Assembly: GCA_948482415.1 (NCBI GenBank)
Contig: CAOMFZ010000130.1
Coordinates: forward strand, 1-5,774
Length of the DNA stretch: 5,774 nucleotides
DNA from: an uncultured Mailhella sp.
GTDB lineage: Bacteria; Desulfobacterota; Desulfovibrionia; Desulfovibrionales; Desulfovibrionaceae
Reading direction: 5' to 3'
In this document: in pieces, positions 1-4,047 of the stretch
How positions within the stretch are numbered: the stretch's first letter is position 1
How the letters are laid out: each line of letters opens with the position of its first letter
Program-made: the position numbers and the translations under genes
The notes under the pieces: generated by a model
Told to the model about the DNA's origin: nothing
Databases searched by the model: none
What the model saw: only the letters and a program-made list of their open reading frames with translations

Positions 1-764
1 TCAGAATTTAACACATCTTTGCAATACATGGGGATTAAAACAGAATACGTCAAAACAAGAAAACTATAGACTGCCACAAACTGCAATAAAAGTTTTATTT
101 GCTGATGTTTGGAAATGTAGCTTAACCCTTCTTTTAGTCCTTCGATTATTGTAGCATTTTTGATTTTTTCACTTTTTATATCATTAATACGCATCATTTT
201 TACAAGAAAAACTGACGGCATAAGGCAAAGAAAATTTATTAAAAAACAGGCTCTTACATCAATATTTGCAATAATAAGCCCTGCAAGCGCCGGTCCTATA
301 AGTCTTGCCAGATTAAAACAACAGGAATTTAATGATATTGCATTGCCTAAATCTTTCACATCATCTACAAGACAGATAAATGTTGATTGCCGAAGCGGTG
401 CATCAATAGAAGCAACAATATTTAAAAACAAATTCAAACAAACAATTATCCATATTTGAATAAAACCGCCATAGGACGCAATTGTCATAAGTAAAGCCTG
501 CAGGGCAAATAAAATCTGTATGGCAAATAAAAGTTTATGCCTGTTGAATTTATCAACAATAACACCTCCAAAGGGTGTTATACACAAAAGAGGAATGGCA
601 TTGACACACATGATTGAGCCCATGGCAAACGGGGACTTGGTAAGATCATAAACAAGCCAGGCAACAGCAACACTTTGCATCCAAATGCCTACTTGCGAAA
701 CAATAAGACCGGGAAAAAACAGCCTGAAATTTCTATATTTTAGCGCACGAAAAGCTTTTATCAT
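1..764 (-). CDS. MFS transporter, EntS/MFS_3-like, partial (C-terminal part beyond left edge)
   Basis: This is the N-terminal 254 residues of a major facilitator superfamily transporter, an inner-membrane protein that probably exports a small molecule by proton antiport. I read the frame codon by codon from the ATG to base 3 and found no stop, so the gene is intact as far as it is visible. The start FRALKYRNFRLFF, followed by a GIWMQSVAVAWLVYDLT helix, is typical of the MFS_3/EntS type. A motif-A loop (GGVIVDKFNRHK, residues 66-77) lies between helices 2 and 3. The segment NLARLIGPALAGLIIA (residues 151-166) matches the family's fifth-helix signature. About seven hydrophobic segments are visible; the family usually has 400 or more residues. 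AAGGA lies 6 nt before the ATG. The gene is transcribed separately, after the folE2 terminator. It is clearly more AT-rich than its neighbours. The substrate cannot be told; relatives export siderophores or drugs. Confidence 0.88.
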   Translation of the reverse strand, partial: MIKAFRALKYRNFRLFFPGLIVSQVGIWMQSVAVAWLVYDLTKSPFAMGSIMCVNAIPLLCITPFGGVIVDKFNRHKLLFAIQILFALQALLMTIASYGGFIQIWIIVCLNLFLNIVASIDAPLRQSTFICLVDDVKDLGNAISLNSCCFNLARLIGPALAGLIIANIDVRACFLINFLCLMPSVFLVKMMRINDIKSEKIKNATIIEGLKEGLSYISKHQQIKLLLQFVAVYSFLVLTYSVLIPMYCKDVLNS

Positions 765-788
765 TGCTTATCCTTTTTTCTTTTGAAC

Positions 789-800
789 TACTTTTAAGTA
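789..800. promoter_or_regulatory. Small inverted repeat in MFS leader, possible operator
   Basis: TACTT-TT-AAGTA is a perfect 5-bp inverted repeat with a 2-bp centre. It is loosely extended by GAA and TTC on its flanks. It lies between the candidate -10 box and the MFS start codon, where a repressor could act. The surrounding DNA is very AT-rich, so chance is a real alternative. Confidence 0.25.
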
Positions 801-811
801 TTCACTTTTTT

Positions 812-817
812 ATTATA
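812..817 (-). promoter_or_regulatory. Candidate -10 box for the MFS gene
   Basis: On the minus strand this reads TATAAT, a perfect sigma-70 -10 hexamer. It lies about 48 nt upstream of the MFS ATG and downstream of the folE2 terminator, where a promoter for the transporter would be expected. No good -35 hexamer is seen about 17 nt further upstream; that stretch is a run of T. The region is so AT-rich that TATAAT could arise by chance. Confidence 0.4.
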
Positions 818-879
818 AACAATATGATAAAAAAATAAAAGATTAAATTATCGCAAATTTCTATCTAATACTGTCAGCA

Positions 880-914
880 TAAAATAAAAACCGTTATGGA
901 CACATAACGGTTTT
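880..914 (-). terminator. Rho-independent terminator after folE2
   Basis: Read on the minus strand, CCGTTATG-TGTC-CATAACGG is a perfect 8-bp stem with a 4-nt loop. It is extended by A:T pairs and followed by TTTTTATTTTA. It starts about 30 nt after the folE2 stop codon and is well placed to end the operon transcript. On the plus strand the stem is followed by only four T, so termination in that direction would be weak, and no gene there needs it. Confidence 0.88.
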
Positions 915-943
915 GCATATAGGGGTTGTGCAGAAAGAGAGCC

Positions 944-1750
944 TTATTTCTTTTCAATCACAGCAAAGGCATTGTGCCCATGAATGGATTCATGGCTTTC
1001 TACGGTGACCTTATACCATGCCACATGTTCATGCTGTTCCAAATGATAGGCAACATTGCGCACGACATCTTCCACAAAATATGCATTTTCATAAGCTTGT
1101 TCGGTGACAAATTTTTCGTCAGGACGTTTTAAAATGGCGTAAATAGGAGCAGAACCGGCTTTTTCGGCGATGTGGATAAATTCCTCAATCCAGGAAAATT
1201 TGGAAAGTTTGAGCTGCATTTTGATATAGGTGCGCTGTCCATGGGCTCCGTACTCGCTGATTGCTTTGGAACAGGGGCAAACCGTTGTCACAGGCACTTC
1301 AATTTCTATGCGGAAAATGGGGCGTTCCCATGTTTTATCCCATTCGCCTGTAAAACAGCACTGATAGGAAACAGGAGCTTTTGCTTTGCTGACAGGTGCA
1401 TTTTTAGTGATGAAATACGGAAAATTGAAACTGATAAAGGCTTTTTGTGCATTAAGTTTGCTGCGGACTTGTTCCAAAAGTGATTTTAAAGAGCCATAAT
1501 CCAGTTTTTCTTCTGCATTTTCGCGCCATTCTTCCAATGCCTCAATAAAGCGGCTCATGTGTGTGCCTTTGAAATCTGCCGGCAAATCCACACTCATATC
1601 CACCTTGGCAATGGTATGCTGTTTTTCATGGGCGAGGTCACGAACCACAAGGGGAATGTGAAATTCTTTTATACCAACTTTATCAATGGCTAAAGGGTGC
1701 TTTGCCTTTGTACTTTGGACATCTTCTAAATGGGGGCAGGAATTATGCAT
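944..1750 (-). CDS. folE2: GTP cyclohydrolase FolE2 (type IB, MptA/FolE2 family)
   Basis: This cytosolic enzyme converts GTP to 7,8-dihydroneopterin triphosphate, the first step of tetrahydrofolate and queuosine/preQ0 synthesis. The protein has 268 residues, a normal family length. Visible family hallmarks are DLPADFKGTHMSRF (residues 55-68), VCPCSKAISEYGAHGQR (157-173), with the catalytic and metal-binding Cys and His, FVEDVVRNV (225-233), and ESHESIHGHNA near the end (251-261). From family knowledge, FolE2 enzymes use a Cys/His/Glu metal site, tolerate metals such as Mn or Fe, and often stand in for zinc-dependent FolE under zinc shortage. The ATG is preceded by TTAAGG with a 6-nt spacer. 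It is the last gene of the operon, 18 nt after nikR, and is followed by the terminator. I see no zinc-type operator in front of it. Confidence 0.95.
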   Translation of the reverse strand: MHNSCPHLEDVQSTKAKHPLAIDKVGIKEFHIPLVVRDLAHEKQHTIAKVDMSVDLPADFKGTHMSRFIEALEEWRENAEEKLDYGSLKSLLEQVRSKLNAQKAFISFNFPYFITKNAPVSKAKAPVSYQCCFTGEWDKTWERPIFRIEIEVPVTTVCPCSKAISEYGAHGQRTYIKMQLKLSKFSWIEEFIHIAEKAGSAPIYAILKRPDEKFVTEQAYENAYFVEDVVRNVAYHLEQHEHVAWYKVTVESHESIHGHNAFAVIEKK

Positions 1751-1768
1751 AAAAAACCTTAATGTATA

Positions 1769-2266
1769 TTAATCATGGATATGTTTGTGTTCACGAGCAT
1801 GGTCATGGCCGTCATGACAATGTTTATCATCACCGTGGGTATGGCAGGTATGGGCAAGGGTATCAATGCTTGCAATGGCAAGATTGGATTTTAAAATGCC
1901 TTTGGTGCTGGCAAGTTTGTCAGCAAGCTCCTGTACAACATGATTTCTTCCTTTTAAAATCATAACTTCGAGGCAGTGGTGCAAATCTAAATGGACATGC
2001 AGATTGGACATGACAACGTCATGCACAGCATGCTGCATGCTGGTGAGTTTTTTGGATAAATCGCTGTTGTGGTGGTCATAAATAATGGTCAGTACACCGC
2101 TGACATTGGTATTGGGGTCGGCATTGGCTTCTTCCTGCAGCGCATTGCGCATGCATTGGCGCAGGGCGTCAGAACGGTTGGCAAAACCTTTTTTTTTGCT
2201 CAAAGCGTCAAAAGCTTCCACAAGGTTTGATTCAATAGAAACACCAAAACGGGTAATATCACTCAT
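1769..2266 (-). CDS. nikR: Nickel-responsive regulator NikR with His-rich C-terminal extension
   Basis: NikR is a tetrameric cytosolic transcription factor that binds DNA when loaded with nickel, usually repressing nickel uptake. Residues 1-45 form the ribbon-helix-helix domain (TRFGVSIESNLVEAFDAL, then ANRSDALR). Residues about 55-138 form the ACT-like nickel domain. The square-planar nickel ligands of E. coli NikR (His76, His87, His89, Cys95) align with His79, His90, His92 and Cys98 here, in QHAVHD and LHVHLDLHHCLE with the same spacing. The protein has 165 residues, against 133 in E. coli. The extra 30 or so at the C-terminus hold ten His, two Cys and several Asp/Glu. The start is supported by CAGGA 8 nt upstream, inside the end of ribF; the gap to ribF is 2 nt. 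Three Lys codons (24-26) make an A9 run. The regulated genes are not in view. Confidence 0.95.
   Translation of the reverse strand: MSDITRFGVSIESNLVEAFDALSKKKGFANRSDALRQCMRNALQEEANADPNTNVSGVLTIIYDHHNSDLSKKLTSMQHAVHDVVMSNLHVHLDLHHCLEVMILKGRNHVVQELADKLASTKGILKSNLAIASIDTLAHTCHTHGDDKHCHDGHDHAREHKHIHD
1772..1852 (-). other. His/Cys/Asp-rich metal-binding tail of NikR (residues 139-165)
   Basis: Of the 27 codons, ten are His (139, 142, 144, 149, 151, 154, 156, 160, 162, 164), two are Cys (141, 150), and six are Asp or Glu. Runs such as HTCHTHGDDKHCHDGHDH resemble nickel- or zinc-binding tails of metallochaperones such as HypB or SlyD. The tail lies past the end of the canonical NikR fold, so it is an appendage and not a broken core. 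Metal binding is inferred from composition. Confidence 0.8.
2189..2197 (-). repeat. A9 homopolymer inside nikR (Lys24-Lys26)
   Basis: Nine consecutive A on the coding strand encode Lys-Lys-Lys in the DNA-binding domain, within SKKKGFANRSD. Tracts of this length can slip during replication or transcription. A one-base slip would shift the frame after residue 26 and remove the nickel domain. The frame is intact in this sequence. Confidence 0.6.
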
Positions 2267-2268
2267 AA

Positions 2269-3252
2269 TTAATTTCCTGTTAAAAGTTTTTGGGCATTGT
2301 GCTTGTCTTCTGTAAGCTGGGCGATTAATTCCTGTAACGAATTGAATTTCTTTTCTTCCCGCAGTAAATGGTGGAAAGAAATTTCAATTTCTGTATCGTA
2401 AATATCCTCGTTAAAATCAAAAATAAAGGTTTCAATACTGCGCGCATTATTGTTAAAGGTAGGATTGAAGCCAATATTGGTCATACCGCAGAAAATTTCG
2501 GGCTGTTTATTTTTTGTAAAACGAGAATCGAAAATTTTTACTTTTGTGGCATAAACCCCGTTTTTGGGCACAATGAGTGTTTCTTCCAAAAGATTTGCCG
2601 TGGGAAAACCCAAAAGTTTTCCGCCGCGGTTGAAGCCATGTTCCACGGTGCCGGAAAGGGTATATGCATAGCCAAGCATGGCATTTGCTTTGCGGATATT
2701 GCCGGCTAAAAGGGCTTCGCGGATTTGGGTGGAGCTGATAATTTCACCGCTTTCAAGGCGAACCGGCTCATGGGCATAGACAGCAAAACCATATTTTTTC
2801 CCGTGCTCGGTGAGTTCTTCTTTGCCTGCCCGGTCATGACCGATTTTGAAATCATGTCCGATAAAAAGCATGGCGACATTATATTCTTTGACTAAAAATT
2901 CGCAAAATTCTGCACTGGATTTTCGGGAAAATTCCTTGGTAAAAGGCAGTGTTTCAACATTGTGCAGAGGGAAACTTTTCAGTGTCTGCAAACGTTTTTC
3001 ATGGGTCATGAGCGGAATATAAAATTTATTGCCGAGCACACTTGCAGGGTGAGGGGTAAAGGTGAGCAGGCAGGATGCAGGATTTATCTGCAAATCTAAA
3101 TGGTATTGCGGTGCCAGTTCTTTATTTTCTGCAAAAAATTCTTTTCTGTAGGCATAGGATGAGGCAAACTTTGCTAAATGATTAATAATATGTGTGTGTC
3201 CAACATGGACACCGTCAAAATTTCCTATGGTGATAATGCTGCAGGGTTTCAT
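2269..3252 (-). CDS. ribF: Bifunctional riboflavin kinase / FAD synthetase RibF
   Basis: This cytosolic enzyme phosphorylates riboflavin to FMN and adenylylates FMN to FAD. The N-terminal nucleotidyltransferase domain shows GNFDGVHVGH (residues 10-19), LTFTPHP (63-69), IGHDFKIGHDRAG (131-143) and the ISSTQIR signature (172-178). The C-terminal flavokinase domain shows GFPTANL (215-221), PKNGVYA (229-235) and SIETFIFDF (272-280), whose Glu274 corresponds to the family's catalytic base. Length is 327 residues, against 313 in E. coli; the excess sits mostly near residues 31-58, between helix 1 and the strand holding TFTPHP. The ATG lies 1 nt after the stop of the secreted thiol protein and has no clear ribosome binding site, so translation is probably coupled. 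The start fits the family, with the GNFDG motif nine residues in. RibF is usually a stand-alone housekeeping gene; its place before nikR is unusual. Confidence 0.96.
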   Translation of the reverse strand: MKPCSIITIGNFDGVHVGHTHIINHLAKFASSYAYRKEFFAENKELAPQYHLDLQINPASCLLTFTPHPASVLGNKFYIPLMTHEKRLQTLKSFPLHNVETLPFTKEFSRKSSAEFCEFLVKEYNVAMLFIGHDFKIGHDRAGKEELTEHGKKYGFAVYAHEPVRLESGEIISSTQIREALLAGNIRKANAMLGYAYTLSGTVEHGFNRGGKLLGFPTANLLEETLIVPKNGVYATKVKIFDSRFTKNKQPEIFCGMTNIGFNPTFNNNARSIETFIFDFNEDIYDTEIEISFHHLLREEKKFNSLQELIAQLTEDKHNAQKLLTGN

Positions 3253-3253
3253 A

Positions 3254-4036
3254 CTATTTTACAGAAAATTTCAATGCACTTTCTAAAGTGGTTAAATCTT
3301 GTGTGCCGACAAGCACAAGATTGTTGATAAATAAGTATGGAGTGCCGGCTACCTGATATTTTTCAGCTTCTTTGATATCCTCGTTTATCAGAGCGTCAAG
3401 TTCGGCTTGTTTCTGTTCTGCCTCGCCGGCAATTTGTTCGGGATTTAATCCCTGCTGACGGACGATTTCCTTCAGTACTTCCAGCGGATTATTGGCGTAT
3501 GCCTGCTGGTGCGCAAAAATCGTGTCGTGGAGCTGCCATGCTTTTTTCATATCCTTTTGGCTCATCAAATAGAACCAGCGCAGAGCGATTTTGCCTTGAT
3601 CTGATTTGGGATAGGCTTTGAAAACCAGTTTTACATCTTTGTGCTGATTGATAAATGCTTCCACTGTGCCGGCTGTTTTTTGGCAATAGGTACAAAGAAA
3701 ATCAGAGAAAATATACAAGGTGTGGGGAGCGTTTTTATCGCCAAGATAAGGGCGGTTTGCGCCGGTAAAGGTTTTTGGCTCCTTGATATCTTTGCTCCAC
3801 TTGGCTTCCATTTCATTGGTACGGGAAGTTTCAGAGGCTGTGGTAATGGCTTTTATAAACGCGCTGTCATTTTCTTTCATTACGTCAAAAAGAATTTCCG
3901 GATTTTCTTTTAATACTTCTTTGAGCATGTTTTTAAATGCTTCTTTATCTAAAACAGGGGCGTTACTTGATACAGCCAAAACGTGACCGGGCAGGAGAAA
4001 AAAGGATAACAGCGTAATAATAAAAAGTTTTTTCAT
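3254..4036 (-). CDS. Secreted DsbA/ScsC-like thiol-disulfide oxidoreductase
   Basis: This is a periplasmic thioredoxin-fold protein that likely makes, reduces or isomerises disulfides in exported proteins. I chose the ATG at 4036 (260 residues), which gives a textbook signal peptide: MKKLFIITLLSFFLLP, with cleavage probably after LA (residue 21). An upstream GTG at 4048, overlapping the previous stop codon, would add four residues; neither start has a strong ribosome binding site. Residues about 28-80 are helical and charged, with KENPEILFDVM. This resembles the N-terminal oligomerisation stalk of ScsC-type proteins, where the family commonly has ENPEVL. The thioredoxin domain follows: LYIFSDFLCTYC with a CTYC active site (Cys115, Cys118), a helical insert, then the cis-proline loop GTPYLFINN (Pro233). 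The cis-Pro and CxxC are both present, so it should be redox-active. Whether it is an oxidase or an isomerase cannot be told. No DsbB or DsbD partner lies in the window. Confidence 0.85.
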   Translation of the reverse strand: MKKLFIITLLSFFLLPGHVLAVSSNAPVLDKEAFKNMLKEVLKENPEILFDVMKENDSAFIKAITTASETSRTNEMEAKWSKDIKEPKTFTGANRPYLGDKNAPHTLYIFSDFLCTYCQKTAGTVEAFINQHKDVKLVFKAYPKSDQGKIALRWFYLMSQKDMKKAWQLHDTIFAHQQAYANNPLEVLKEIVRQQGLNPEQIAGEAEQKQAELDALINEDIKEAEKYQVAGTPYLFINNLVLVGTQDLTTLESALKFSVK

Positions 4037-4047
4037 GGGGAAACTCA

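Noticed and set aside
160..459. Plus-strand open frame of 99 codons
   Set aside because: It lies antisense to the MFS transporter, whose frame is open through the whole region and has clear family motifs. The plus-strand product has no recognisable domain.
765..943. NikR box or Fur/Zur box between folE2 and the MFS gene
   Set aside because: I looked for GTATGA-type and GTGTTAC-type half-site pairs and for Fur-like repeats. The only strong dyad is the terminator stem, whose 4-nt loop is too short for NikR half-sites.
1172..1483. Plus-strand open frame of 103 codons
   Set aside because: It is the antisense shadow of folE2, with no ribosome binding site or family resemblance.
1762..1965. Plus-strand frame rich in His, Gly and Tyr
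   Set aside because: Its odd composition is the complement of the His-rich nikR tail. There is no independent support for a gene.
2368..2709. Plus-strand open frame of 113 codons
   Set aside because: It is the antisense shadow of ribF, which has all its motifs in the minus frame.
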